Part shown: positions 37,920 to 46,637 of the stretch, one piece after another
How positions within the stretch are numbered: position 1 is the stretch's first letter
How the letters are laid out: each line of letters starts with the position of its first letter
Assembly (NCBI RefSeq): GCF_003259835.1
Contig: NZ_QLMI01000003.1
Span: forward strand, 310,001-374,000
Direction of reading: 5' to 3'
Origin: Flavobacterium aquaticum
GTDB lineage: Bacteria; Bacteroidota; Bacteroidia; Flavobacteriales; Flavobacteriaceae
Length of the DNA stretch: 64,000 nucleotides
Translations under genes and position numbers: made by a program
The notes under the pieces: generated by a model
What the model was told of the DNA's origin: nothing
Seen by the model: the letters and a program-made list of their open reading frames with translations, nothing else
Database searches by the model: none

Positions 37920-38848
37920 TTTAAATTTTGAATATAATTTAGTGAAAATAATTTGTCCTTCTCAAGTTGGGCTTGTAATTCGGTTAGTGAATTGAATTTT
38001 TGCTCTTCTCTAATGTGTTCCAGAATCGAAATTTGAAGGTTTTTGTTATAAATATCTTCGTTAATATCAAAAAAGTGGATCTCAATTGATTGTTCGTTGT
38101 CGCCTAAAGTTGGATTTTTGCCAATATTCATCATGCCAAAATGCAAAATGTTATCAATTTTGCTTGAAACAATATAAACACCATTCTTTGGTAAAAGTTT
38201 GTAGTTTTCGTTGATTTGAATGTTAGCTGTTGGAAAACCAATAGTTCGTCCTATTTTTTTGCCTTCAACAACTTTTCCAGAAATAAAATAAGAGTATCCT
38301 AAATATTCGTTGGCTAGTTTAATGTTAGCTTCTAATAAAGCTTTTCTAATTTTGGTAGAACTAACTGCTATTTCGTCAATTTCTTTGGCATTAATTTGCT
38401 CTACTTCAAATTTGTATTTTTTTCCAAATAAAATCAAATCATTAATATCGGCAGTTCTATTTTTTCCAAAACGATGGTCGTGTCCAATAATTATTTTGTG
38501 AATGTTTAATTTATTAACCAAAATATTTTTTACAAATTCTTCGGCAGATAAATTAGAAAAAACTTCGTCAAAAGGATGAATTATTAAATTGTCAATTCCA
38601 AATTTTTCTAGTAAAGTAGCTTTTTCATCAATCGTGTTTAATAATTTAATAGATGAATCTTGTTGTAGAACCATCCTTGGATGAGGAAAAAAAGTAAGTA
38701 CTAAACTTTCATATTGATTGTTTTGAGTTGCATTTTTCATCTTTTCTAAGATAGATTTATGCCCCAAATGAACACCATCAAAAGTTCCAATGGTGATTAT
38801 GGTTTTTTTTGAGCAATCAAATGAATTAATGGAATTGGATACTTTCAA
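37916..38848 (-). CDS. ribF: Bifunctional riboflavin kinase/FAD synthetase
   Basis: 310 residues. It converts riboflavin to FMN and then FAD. The N-terminal FMN adenylyltransferase domain has ITIGTFDGVHLGHKSIL, and GHDHRFGKNRTAD. The C-terminal kinase domain has GKKIGRTIGFPTANI and NGVYIV. The start giving the expected N-terminus is TTG at 38848 (the sequence there is CAA on the plus strand); no ATG is available before the first conserved motif. The HTTM gene overlaps by 4 bp downstream. A -7 box at 38862 supports the start. Confidence 0.94.
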   Translation of the reverse strand: MKVSNSINSFDCSKKTIITIGTFDGVHLGHKSILEKMKNATQNNQYESLVLTFFPHPRMVLQQDSSIKLLNTIDEKATLLEKFGIDNLIIHPFDEVFSNLSAEEFVKNILVNKLNIHKIIIGHDHRFGKNRTADINDLILFGKKYKFEVEQINAKEIDEIAVSSTKIRKALLEANIKLANEYLGYSYFISGKVVEGKKIGRTIGFPTANIQINENYKLLPKNGVYIVSSKIDNILHFGMMNIGKNPTLGDNEQSIEIHFFDINEDIYNKNLQISILEHIREEQKFNSLTELQAQLEKDKLFSLNYIQNLK

Positions 38849-38861
38849 AACTAAATTTTTA

Positions 38862-38869
38862 CAAAAATA
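38862..38869 (-). promoter_or_regulatory. Putative -7 box of ribF
   Basis: TATTTTTG on the minus strand, 14 nt upstream of the TTG start. It abuts the palindrome at 38869-38898. Confidence 0.5.
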
Positions 38870-38898
38870 AAAAGGATTGAACTAGTTCAATCCTTTTT
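38869..38898. terminator. Perfect 30-bp palindrome, probable terminator downstream of the M43 type A protease
   Basis: AAAAAGGATTGAACT (38869-38883) is followed by its exact complement AGTTCAATCCTTTTT (38884-38898). On the minus strand it closes the protease gene ending at 38921 and ends in a T-run. It sits right upstream of the ribF promoter. Confidence 0.85.
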
Positions 38899-38920
38899 AA
38901 GTGATAAAATTTAAAAAAAA

Positions 38921-40990
38921 TTAATTTTTGATGAATTTTAATGTTTTTGTAGCTTCTCCAATGTTAAGGTTTAAGAAGTAAACTCCATTTGAGTAGCTAG
39001 ATACATTGATGTTTAAATCAGTATCAGATTGAATTTGTTTTACTGCAATTCTTTGTCCAATACTGTTGTAAATTTCAATTTTTCCTTTTCTTTCAATTCC
39101 AGCCGGTAAATTAATCGTGAAATAATCTCTAGATGGATTTGGATATAAACTAACATCTTCTAATAAGTTGAAATCGTCTGAAGAAAGAGTCGAGTTATTC
39201 GTAAAATAGCTAGATCTTGAAATCACTGTATTTGCAGCATTTCCAGATTCAACAAAGTCAGTAACGTTTACTACTGTTGTAGCACCAGCAGTAACAGTAT
39301 AATAGCCTTGACCAACACCATCAAATAAACCATCACCATAAGAGTCGCTAACTGTTAAATAATAACAACCATTTGCTGGTAAATTCCATACTTGATTAGT
39401 AACATGTTGGTATGTTCCTCCTGGAGTTCTGTCAGGATAAGGTCCGCCGCTATACAATGTAGTCCCAGCTTGATTTTTTAAAGTCCATGTGGTTTCAGAA
39501 CCATAAGAATCTCCAAATAAATTAAATGTAAATGAAGTTGCATTAGCATAAGCTATTGTGATATTTGTTCCAAAAGATTTTGTAGCAGTATTATTTGAAG
39601 CTCTTTGATCTGCTCCTCCATTTGCTGTTGCAACAGAAACGTTTAATGTTCCGTTTCCAGTTGAATTAGTTAATGTTATTAAAGCGTATTTATTTGGAGC
39701 TAAATTACCTGTCCAGTTTTGGTTGTAATTAGTTCCACCATTCATATTGTAGCTTAATGTAGCAGAAGTTAAGTTTGAAGTACCTCTATTGTATAATAAT
39801 ACTTTTTTTGCTACTGTTGAAGAAATTGGCGCAGCACATGTGGGTTCTACTGTAGTACATAGATTTTCAATTTTTACTTCAGCATCATTTGCAAATAAAG
39901 GTATTGCAATATCTTTAGTTGATGTTTTTAGATCTAATCTTCTTGGAAAAGTATTCATTACTGATACTACTCTAGCTTTCTGTTCAATTGTGAATATATT
40001 CATGCAAGTATCGTCAGTATAATCCATGTAGTTTGCAATCATATCAGTTGCACCTGTAGGACAAGAATTTCTTGGTGTACAACCGTAATTAGGGCTAGAT
40101 ACTGCTGGCGTATCAGCACAAAAATCTCCTGCCGTATTATTTTCTCCTGCACAACCTCCTTGGAAAGTGTGATAAAGCCCTAAGAAATGACCTACTTCAT
40201 GTGTCATAGTACGTCCTCTGTCATATGGAGCTGAAAAATTTCCAGCAGGATATAAAGCTGAACTTCCAAAATAGCTATAACCTGCTACCACACCATCTGT
40301 GTTGGCAGTAGCTGTACCATTGCTAGGGAATTGAGCGTAACCTAAAATGTCACTGTCAGCACCTCCAAAATTCACAGACCACATATTCATATATTGTGTA
40401 GGATCCCAAATTGTAGCTGGTTTTACAGTTGAGTCAATAGCGTCCATTTCCCAGAAATCTTCACACATGTTGGTTCTTGTGATACCATTTGTAGGGTTTC
40501 CATTTGGGTCAACTTTAGCTAAAACAAATTCTATTTGAATATCAGCGCCAAGTGGATTTGTATTGTATCCAGGTGTACCCATCATTCTTCTAAAATCTTG
40601 TGTCATTACAGTTATTTGAGAAGCTACTTGCTCATCAGTAATGTTTTCGCTAACTCCATAAGCATCACCATTGTGAATTATATGAACCACAACAGGGATG
40701 TAGATAATTCCACCAGATTGAGAATTTGTCTCATTTGAATCTTTATTATTTTTGTAAGATTTCAGATAAGGAGCAAGATAAGCTTCGAATTGATCTTTAT
40801 TCATTCTACTTGGGTCTTTGGCCTGTAGATAAGCTTCGTATTCGTCTGTTGCACATCTAATGTGTCCAGTAGGAGCGATTTTCTCGGCAGAAATTTCTTT
40901 GCCAAATTTTTTTGTTGTTTTTTTTGCTTCTTGTGCATTCAATGAAAATATGCTAAACAAAAAAGCACTTAATAAAGTAATTTTTTTCAT
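38921..40990 (-). CDS. Secreted M43 metalloprotease, T9SS type A sorting signal
   Basis: 689 residues; signal peptide ends near SLNAQE. The propeptide has GHIRCATDEYEAYLQ. The M43 domain (~95-365) begins IPVVVHIIHNGD, with the zinc site HEVGHFLGLYHTF and the Met-turn region IANYMDYTDDTCMN. Middle beta-rich domains follow. The C-terminal ~75 residues are a type A sorting domain (VSLYPNPSRDYFTINLP ... SNGVYFLNL ... TLKFIKN). It is a clear paralogue of the N-terminal half of the protein at 26512, but with the other class of sorting signal. It is divergent from the reprolysin-like gene at 41208. Confidence 0.9.
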   Translation of the reverse strand: MKKITLLSAFLFSIFSLNAQEAKKTTKKFGKEISAEKIAPTGHIRCATDEYEAYLQAKDPSRMNKDQFEAYLAPYLKSYKNNKDSNETNSQSGGIIYIPVVVHIIHNGDAYGVSENITDEQVASQITVMTQDFRRMMGTPGYNTNPLGADIQIEFVLAKVDPNGNPTNGITRTNMCEDFWEMDAIDSTVKPATIWDPTQYMNMWSVNFGGADSDILGYAQFPSNGTATANTDGVVAGYSYFGSSALYPAGNFSAPYDRGRTMTHEVGHFLGLYHTFQGGCAGENNTAGDFCADTPAVSSPNYGCTPRNSCPTGATDMIANYMDYTDDTCMNIFTIEQKARVVSVMNTFPRRLDLKTSTKDIAIPLFANDAEVKIENLCTTVEPTCAAPISSTVAKKVLLYNRGTSNLTSATLSYNMNGGTNYNQNWTGNLAPNKYALITLTNSTGNGTLNVSVATANGGADQRASNNTATKSFGTNITIAYANATSFTFNLFGDSYGSETTWTLKNQAGTTLYSGGPYPDRTPGGTYQHVTNQVWNLPANGCYYLTVSDSYGDGLFDGVGQGYYTVTAGATTVVNVTDFVESGNAANTVISRSSYFTNNSTLSSDDFNLLEDVSLYPNPSRDYFTINLPAGIERKGKIEIYNSIGQRIAVKQIQSDTDLNINVSSYSNGVYFLNLNIGEATKTLKFIKN

Positions 40991-41014
40991 TTTTTGAATA
41001 ATAGGTTAATCTTC

Positions 41015-41022
41015 CAAAAGTA
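41015..41022 (-). promoter_or_regulatory. Putative -7 box of the M43 type A protease
   Basis: TACTTTTG on the minus strand, 25 nt ahead of the ATG at 40990. Confidence 0.5.
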
Positions 41023-41148
41023 TATAAAAAATATTTAATTTGTTAAAATAATATGGTTTTTTTGTTTTTTTTGTGTTAAATTTTCGAATCTCATGTTTTT
41101 CTCATAGTCTTTTATTGTTGTTTGATGTTTAAAAAAGCTGTGTTTTTT

Positions 41149-41178
41149 TTGAAATTTAATCAAATAGCAATACATTTG
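41149..41178 (+). promoter_or_regulatory. Putative promoter of the reprolysin-like type A protease
   Basis: TTG at 41149-41151, 19-bp spacer, TACATTTG at 41171-41178; ATG at 41208. The 217-bp divergent region holds both protease promoters and is otherwise T-rich with no further element seen. Confidence 0.6.
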
Positions 41179-41207
41179 CTTGCTAACCAAATAATTATAA
41201 TCATAAA

Positions 41208-43937
41208 ATGAGAAAAAAAATACACTTTTTATTAGTGTTTATTCTGTCTGTAGGGTTTTCTTACGGGCAAAGTAAATTATGGACAAAAGTTTCTGAAGAG
41301 AAACTAGGTGATCTAGAAAAGATGGAGAGAGCATCTGTGCCGTCTGTTTATCAAATTATGCATTTAGATTTAAATGCTTTTAAACAATCTTTAGTTGGTG
41401 CTCCAGTTGATACAGAAGGTGCGTTTTCTAACACGATTGTAAATTTTCCAAATTCAAAAGGAGAGCTTTCTAGATTTAGAGTTTATGAAGCGCCAATTAT
41501 GGAAAAAGGACTTGCTGATAGATATCCAGATATAAAATCTTATGCTGCTGTAGGTGTTGATAATCCTTCTGTTAAATTAAGATTTAGCGTTACTCTTTTT
41601 GGATTACATGTTATGTCTACTTCAGGAGATGAGGGTACATACTACATTGATACGTATACTAAAGATTTAAATAACTATATTGTTTATAACAGAAAAGATC
41701 TTTATACAGTAAGAACATTTGCTTGTCATTTCCAAGACAATCATGAAGAAATTGCAGAACAAAATAGAAGTGCTGTTGAAAACCAAACCTTAGCTACTGA
41801 TGAAAAATTTAGACAATATAGATTGGCAATGGCATGTACTATAGAATATGCTGCTTTTCATGTTACAGCTGCTGGTTTAGGTGCTGGAACACTTGCACAG
41901 AAAAAAGCTGCAGTTTTATCTGCTATGAATGTTACAATGACTCGTGTAAATGGAATTTACGAGAGAGATATGTCTTTAAGAATGAATTTAGTGGCAAATA
42001 ATGATTTGGTTATTTTTATTGATTCTGATAATTTTTCAAATGATGATGCTGGAAATCTTATAGGTGAAAGTCAAACAGAAATTACAGCAATTATTGGCTC
42101 TGCAAATTTTGATATAGGTCATACTGTTAGTACAGGTGGAGGTGGTTTAGCTGGATTAGGAGTTGTTTGTAATAGTGCAAATAAAGCTCGTGGAATTACA
42201 GGTTCTCCTTCTCCTGTAGGAGATCCTTATGATATTGATTATGTAGCACACGAAATGGGGCATCAATTTGGTGGGCCTCATACTTTTAGTTCTAATGATG
42301 ATCCAGCGGGATATAATTGTAATGCAGGTAATGTAAGTAGCGCAAATGCTGTTGAGCCTGGCAGTGGCTCTACAATTATGGCTTATGCCGGAATTTGTGT
42401 GGAGAATGTACAATCAAATTCAGACGCTTATTTTCATGCTGTAAGTATTGCGAGTATGAATGCAGTTATGGTTGGTACAGGAAATTGTGCTCCACAAACT
42501 AATAATGGGAATAATCCTCCAGTTATAGCAGCTTTATCAAATTACACAATTCCAAAAGGTACTGCTTTTGTGTTAACAGGAAACGCAACAGATGCTAACG
42601 CTGGAGCTTCATTAACGTATTGTTGGGAGCAAACTAATGCTGCCGCAGGAACTAATTTTCCTACATCTACTCAAACTACAGGTCCTGTTTACAGATCATT
42701 AAATCCATCTACTTCAAATAAAAGATATTTTCCTAATTTCCAAAGTGTTTTATCGGGTGATTTAGCTCCTACTTGGGAAGTTACACCAACTGTAGGTAGA
42801 ACTTTAAATTTTGCATTGACTGTTAGAGATAATCAAACACCAACAGGAGGGCAAACTGCAAGAGCAAATATGACAGTTACAACTGTTGGTGCCGCAGGTC
42901 CTTTTGTAGTTACAAGTCCTACTTTAAATGCGTCATATGATACCGGTTCTACTCAAACAATTACATGGGATGTAGCTGGTACAAATGCTAACGGAATCAA
43001 TACTAGTAATGTAAATATATTAATTTCAACCGATGGAGGAGTAACGTTTTCTACTTTATTAGCTAACACAGCTAATGATGGAAATCAAGCGGTTACAATG
43101 CCTAGTGTTGCTGCACCATTTTGTAGAATTATTGTAGAGGCAGTTGGGAATATTTATTATGCAGTTTCGCCTAGTTTTTCTATAGGTTATACGGTTACAC
43201 AAACAACAGTTTGTACAGACTATTCTAGAACATTTAGTACGCCAGCAGCTATGACAACTGGATGGAGTGCTTATGGTATACCAGGGCCAGGTATTGCAAT
43301 TACGGATGATTATATTATTACGGATGTTGATTTTAAAGTTGTTTCTACGGCAGCTAGAACTAATCAGGTTTCTTTTGGATTGGTTAAGCCAGGTTCTTCA
43401 GTAGTTGATGTAGTTGTTTTTGATGGTCCAACCTCAGGATGTACAAATAGTAGAGTTAATTTAAATGCAATTTTTGACGATGAAGGAGCTGCTTTTAATT
43501 GTAATGCAACTGCTACTGGACAAAGATATATACCTACAACATCATTGTCTTCATTAGATGGAATTAGTTCAGCAGGTATTTGGCGTTTTGCGGCTAAAAG
43601 TACACTAACCACAAATACTATTTCAAGTGTTGTTTTAACATTATGTAGACTTGATACGGTGGTTACATTAAATTCTGATTCTTTTGGTTTACAAAATTTC
43701 ACTTTATATCCAAATCCAAATAACGGTAATTTCAATATTCAATTTACTTCAACTTCAGGGAATGAAATCAAAGTAAATATTCATGATATGAGAGGAAGAG
43801 AAATTTTAAATAAATCATATAACAATAATGGTTTGTTTAATGAAACATTACAATTAGATAGTATTCAATCTGGTGTTTATCTTGTAACTGTTCAAGATGG
43901 TTCTAGAAAAGAGGTTAAGAAAATTGTAGTTCAATAA
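41208..43937 (+). CDS. Secreted reprolysin-like zinc metalloprotease with P domain, T9SS type A signal
   Basis: 909 residues; signal peptide ends near GFSYGQ. A propeptide-like region (~20-195) precedes the metzincin domain with HEMGHQFGGPHTF (~residue 348) and AVEPGSGSTIMAYAGIC as the Met-turn. Ig-like regions (~430-660) and a P domain (~665-810) follow. The last ~85 residues are a type A sorting domain (LYPNPNNGNFNIQF ... SGVYLVTVQDGS ... KKIVVQ). It is paralogous over its whole N-terminal part to the protein at 22295. Expected to be secreted by the T9SS and either released or attached. Confidence 0.9.
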   Translation: MRKKIHFLLVFILSVGFSYGQSKLWTKVSEEKLGDLEKMERASVPSVYQIMHLDLNAFKQSLVGAPVDTEGAFSNTIVNFPNSKGELSRFRVYEAPIMEKGLADRYPDIKSYAAVGVDNPSVKLRFSVTLFGLHVMSTSGDEGTYYIDTYTKDLNNYIVYNRKDLYTVRTFACHFQDNHEEIAEQNRSAVENQTLATDEKFRQYRLAMACTIEYAAFHVTAAGLGAGTLAQKKAAVLSAMNVTMTRVNGIYERDMSLRMNLVANNDLVIFIDSDNFSNDDAGNLIGESQTEITAIIGSANFDIGHTVSTGGGGLAGLGVVCNSANKARGITGSPSPVGDPYDIDYVAHEMGHQFGGPHTFSSNDDPAGYNCNAGNVSSANAVEPGSGSTIMAYAGICVENVQSNSDAYFHAVSIASMNAVMVGTGNCAPQTNNGNNPPVIAALSNYTIPKGTAFVLTGNATDANAGASLTYCWEQTNAAAGTNFPTSTQTTGPVYRSLNPSTSNKRYFPNFQSVLSGDLAPTWEVTPTVGRTLNFALTVRDNQTPTGGQTARANMTVTTVGAAGPFVVTSPTLNASYDTGSTQTITWDVAGTNANGINTSNVNILISTDGGVTFSTLLANTANDGNQAVTMPSVAAPFCRIIVEAVGNIYYAVSPSFSIGYTVTQTTVCTDYSRTFSTPAAMTTGWSAYGIPGPGIAITDDYIITDVDFKVVSTAARTNQVSFGLVKPGSSVVDVVVFDGPTSGCTNSRVNLNAIFDDEGAAFNCNATATGQRYIPTTSLSSLDGISSAGIWRFAAKSTLTTNTISSVVLTLCRLDTVVTLNSDSFGLQNFTLYPNPNNGNFNIQFTSTSGNEIKVNIHDMRGREILNKSYNNNGLFNETLQLDSIQSGVYLVTVQDGSRKEVKKIVVQ

Positions 43938-43953
43938 TTTAATGTAGTTATAG

Positions 43954-43984
43954 AAAAAAGGGAAGCTTTAAGCTTCCCTTTTTT
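43954..43984. terminator. Bidirectional terminator between the reprolysin-like gene and pth
   Basis: AAAAAAGGGAAGCTT (43954-43968) / AAGCTTCCCTTTTTT (43970-43984). The near-perfect palindrome ends at the stop of pth. Confidence 0.88.
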
Positions 43985-44603
43985 ATTTTCCGTTATACGT
44001 ATTCATCGTATTGTTTAATCCAGCTAACGCAAACGATTTTACTATTTCTGAACTTATTTCAAGACGTTCTTTTAGTTTTTCCTTTTCTTCCGTATCCCAT
44101 TCTCCTAAGACATAATTGACTTGTTGTCCTTTTTTAAAGGCATCGCTGATGCCAAATCGAAAACGAGGATATTCGGTTGAATTTAATAATAATTGAATGT
44201 TTTTAAGTCCGTTATGGCCGCCATCGCTTCCTTTAGTTTTGATTCGGATGGTTCCAAAAGCTAAATTTAAATCATCAGTAATAACCAACATGTTTTCTTT
44301 CTCGATATTTTCTTTCTCTAACCAGTATTTTACTGCTTTCCCACTCAAATTCATGTAGGTGTTTGGTTTTAATAATAGAATAGTTCTTCCTTTTATTTTT
44401 AGCTCGGCAACTTCACCTAATTTAACTGTTTGAAACGAAATCCCTTCTTTATTGGCAATATAGTCTAAAACTTTAAAACCGATATTGTGTCTTGTATTTG
44501 CGTATTCTGAGCCAATGTTTCCAAGCCCAACGATTAAGAATTTCTTCATTGGAATAATTTCTTCTTGTTTGTTTTTCTTAAAAATATTTAAAAACCAATT
44601 CAT
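43983..44603 (-). CDS. pth: Peptidyl-tRNA hydrolase
   Basis: It recycles peptidyl-tRNA dropped by ribosomes. The Pth core starts MKKFLIVGLGNIGSEYANTRHNIGF, with the catalytic His in that last motif. Other motifs are LLKPNTYMNLSGKAV, VITDDLNLAFG and GSDGGHNGLKNI. The ATG at 44603 gives an 18-residue basic lead (MNWFLNIFKKNKQ) seen in flavobacterial annotations. The ATG at 44549 is the alternative that matches the canonical start. The longest reading uses TTG at 44621 and is not favoured. Downstream of ctc in the same direction. Confidence 0.92.
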   Translation of the reverse strand: MNWFLNIFKKNKQEEIIPMKKFLIVGLGNIGSEYANTRHNIGFKVLDYIANKEGISFQTVKLGEVAELKIKGRTILLLKPNTYMNLSGKAVKYWLEKENIEKENMLVITDDLNLAFGTIRIKTKGSDGGHNGLKNIQLLLNSTEYPRFRFGISDAFKKGQQVNYVLGEWDTEEKEKLKERLEISSEIVKSFALAGLNNTMNTYNGK

Positions 44604-44642
44604 GATGTAAAAGTAACACAAAGTTTAGAAAGTAGAAAACAT

Positions 44643-44677
44643 AAAAAAAGCACCAGTAAAAACTGATGCTTCTTTTG
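44643..44677 (-). terminator. Weak hairpin between ctc and pth
   Basis: AAGCACCAGT / ACTGATGCTT stem with one mismatch, loop AAAA, flanked by A/T runs. It may only attenuate read-through from ctc into pth. Confidence 0.5.
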
Positions 44678-44694
44678 TATAGTTTGTAAAGAAA

Positions 44695-45297
44695 TTATTT
44701 TTTCTTTTTTCCACCTTTTTCTGCTTTCGCTGCTTCTTGAGCTGCTTTCATTGCCGCACGAGAAATTCTCACTTGACAAACTACAGTATTGTCTGGGTGC
44801 ATTAATTTGAAATTGTTTGTTTCTAATTTAGTTACATACAATTTGTTACCCATTTGTAATTCTGAAATGTTAGCTTCAACGAAGTCAGGTAAGTTTTTAG
44901 GTAAAGCTTTTACTTTTAAACGACGTTGGTTTAAACGTAAAACACCTCCTAATAATACACCTGGAGAAGTTCCTGTAACTTTAACTGGTACTTCCATGAT
45001 GATTTCTTTGTCATCACTTAATTGGAAGAAGTCAATGTGTAAAATTTTGTCAGAAACTGGGTGAAACTGAATGTCTTGCATAATTACATTGTAAGACGTT
45101 CCGTTTAACTCAACTACAACTGTGTGTGCGTTTGGAGTGTAAACCAAATCTTTAAATGCTCTTTCGTCTGCAACAAAATGAACTGGCTGATTTCCTCCGT
45201 AGATAACGCAAGGAACCATTCCAGCATCACGTACGGCTTTAGTTGCCTTTTTACCTACGTTTTCTCTTTCTGATCCTTTAATCGTAATTGATTTCAT
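44695..45297 (-). CDS. rplY: 50S ribosomal protein L25/general stress protein Ctc
   Basis: 200 residues. The N-terminal 5S-rRNA-binding L25 domain has [27 protein letters not shown]-terminal TL5/Ctc beta domain (~95-185) has [18 protein letters not shown]. The tail is Lys/Ala-rich ([12 protein letters not shown]). This two-domain Ctc form, longer than the E. coli protein, is normal in Bacteroidota. Located 47 nt after prs on the same strand. The prs-ctc-pth order is widespread in bacteria and fits an operon driven from the prs promoter. Confidence 0.95.
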   Translation of the reverse strand: MKSITIKGSERENVGKKATKAVRDAGMVPCVIYGGNQPVHFVADERAFKDLVYTPNAHTVVVELNGTSYNVIMQDIQFHPVSDKILHIDFFQLSDDKEIIMEVPVKVTGTSPGVLLGGVLRLNQRRLKVKALPKNLPDFVEANISELQMGNKLYVTKLETNNFKLMHPDNTVVCQVRISRAAMKAAQEAAKAEKGGKKKK

Positions 45298-45344
45298 TGT
45301 AAAATATATATAATTAATAAATTCTTATTAAAGTGGTTGTTTGA

Positions 45345-46286
45345 TTACATCAAAAATTTACCACTAATAGAGTTGTTGTTTTGGACCATATGCATTACTT
45401 CTGCAAATAATGGAGCACAACTTACGACTCTTATTTTCTTTGATTCTTTTCTTAATGGAATTGAATCGGTAACAATTAATTCTAATAATTTAGAATTTTC
45501 TATTTTTTCGTATGCCTCACCTGATAAAATTGGATGAGTACATATTGCTCTTACACTTAATGCTCCTTTTTCCATCATTACATCAGCGGCTTTTGCTAAT
45601 GTTCCTCCGGTGTCAATCATGTCGTCAACTAAAATAACATTTCTGCCTTTTACGTCTCCGATTAGCTCCATTGTGTCAATTACATTCGCTTTTTTTCTTT
45701 GTTTGTAACAAACTACAACGTCAGATTCTAAAAATTTAGAATACGCATAAGCTCTTTTTGAACCTCCCATGTCTGGAGATGCGATGGTTAAATTTTCTAA
45801 ATTTAAACTTCTCACATAAGGTAAAAAGATTGTTGAAGCAAACAAGTGATCTACTGGTTTTTCAAAGAACCCTTGAATTTGATCGGCGTGTAAATCCATA
45901 GTCATAATTCGGGTTGCTCCAGCTGTTTCTAATAGTTTTGCAACTAATTTTGCTCCAATTGGCACTCTTGGCTTGTCTTTTCTGTCTTGTCTTGCCCAAC
46001 CGAAGTAAGGGATAACCGCTGTTATATGACGTGCTGATGCTCTTTTTGCTGCATCAATCATCAATAATAATTCCATTAAATTGTCCGAACTTGGGAAAGT
46101 GGAACAAACAAGGAATACGCGCAATCCTCTTATCGATTCTTCAAAAGAAGGCTGAAATTCGCCATCACTATATTTAGAGAACGTAATCTTACCTAGCGGA
46201 ACGCCATACTTTTCAGCAATTTGTTCAGCTAAATACACACTCTGAGAACATGCAAAAATTTTTGCTTCTGGTTCTTGATACAGCAT
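45345..46286 (-). CDS. prs: Ribose-phosphate pyrophosphokinase
   Basis: 313 residues. It makes PRPP from ribose-5-phosphate and ATP for nucleotide, His, Trp and NAD synthesis. Motifs are FSDGEFQPSFEESIRG-like phosphate-binding text near the N-terminus, RQDRKDKPRVPIGAKL (flexible loop), MDLHADQIQGFF and the PRPP loop VDDMIDTGGTLAKAA. Standard class I length. It is the first gene of prs-ctc-pth, with a minus-strand TAAATTTG box at 46338-46345. Confidence 0.96.
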   Translation of the reverse strand: MLYQEPEAKIFACSQSVYLAEQIAEKYGVPLGKITFSKYSDGEFQPSFEESIRGLRVFLVCSTFPSSDNLMELLLMIDAAKRASARHITAVIPYFGWARQDRKDKPRVPIGAKLVAKLLETAGATRIMTMDLHADQIQGFFEKPVDHLFASTIFLPYVRSLNLENLTIASPDMGGSKRAYAYSKFLESDVVVCYKQRKKANVIDTMELIGDVKGRNVILVDDMIDTGGTLAKAADVMMEKGALSVRAICTHPILSGEAYEKIENSKLLELIVTDSIPLRKESKKIRVVSCAPLFAEVMHMVQNNNSISGKFLM

Positions 46287-46337
46287 GTTAATTTATTGTT
46301 TAGTAGTTAGTTAGTGTTGTGTCGTGTAAACGAGGTG

Positions 46338-46345
46338 CAAATTTA
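46338..46345 (-). promoter_or_regulatory. Putative -7 box of prs
   Basis: TAAATTTG on the minus strand, followed by GCACC; 51 nt ahead of the prs ATG. Confidence 0.5.
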
Positions 46346-46410
46346 GAAATAAAATCGAACTCTGAAAGGATATTTTTAACTATTTTTTTATGAATTGCAG
46401 AAATATTTTT

Positions 46411-46418
46411 TACATTTG
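46411..46418 (+). promoter_or_regulatory. Putative -7 box of tRNA-Leu
   Basis: TACATTTG followed by CACCC, about 35 nt before the tRNA 5' end. Confidence 0.5.
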
Positions 46419-46452
46419 CACCCACTTAATGATGCAACCATTATTTTCCATT

Positions 46453-46532
46453 GCCCGGATGGCGGAATTGGTAGACGCGCACGACTCAAACTCGTGTACT
46501 TAGGTGTGTGGGTTCGATTCCCACTCCGGGTA
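46453..46532 (+). tRNA. tRNA-Leu (anticodon CAA)
   Basis: Acceptor GCCCGGA pairs with TCCGGGT (one G-U pair). The D-arm contains GGCGGAATTGGTAGACGC. The anticodon stem CACGA/TCGTG holds the loop CTCAAAC. A long class II variable region follows, then the T-arm GTGGG-TTCGATT-CCCAC and discriminator A. CCA is not encoded. Confidence 0.95.
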
Positions 46533-46534
46533 CT

Positions 46535-46562
46535 AAACCTCTCAGAAATGAGAGGTTTTTTT
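46535..46562 (+). terminator. Terminator of tRNA-Leu
   Basis: AAACCTCTCA (46535-46544) / TGAGAGGTTT (46549-46558), GAAA loop, long T-run. Confidence 0.88.
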
Positions 46563-46608
46563 ATTTGCCAAAATCTTATTCTTAGTTTTTAAATAAAAAT
46601 TAAAGTTT

Positions 46609-46616
46609 TATATTTG
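46609..46616 (+). promoter_or_regulatory. Putative -7 box of the HGQ-repeat lipoprotein
   Basis: TATATTTG, 21 nt before the ATG at 46638. It overlaps the first codon of the upstream-extended reading frame, arguing for the downstream start. Confidence 0.5.
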
Positions 46617-46637
46617 AACACATTAAAATTGCAAATA

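Noticed and set aside
38869..38898. Perfect 30-bp palindrome as an insertion-sequence end or recombination site
   Set aside because: It has A and T runs on either side and lies just after a stop codon, so a terminator explains it; no transposase or second copy is nearby.
43364..43735. 123-codon minus-strand frame inside the reprolysin-like gene
   Set aside because: Antisense shadow of the P domain and sorting signal with no promoter or homologous features.
46395..46592. 65-residue reading frame across the tRNA-Leu gene
   Set aside because: The frame (with CPDGGIGRRARLK) is the known translation artefact of bacterial tRNA-Leu; the tRNA fold is complete.
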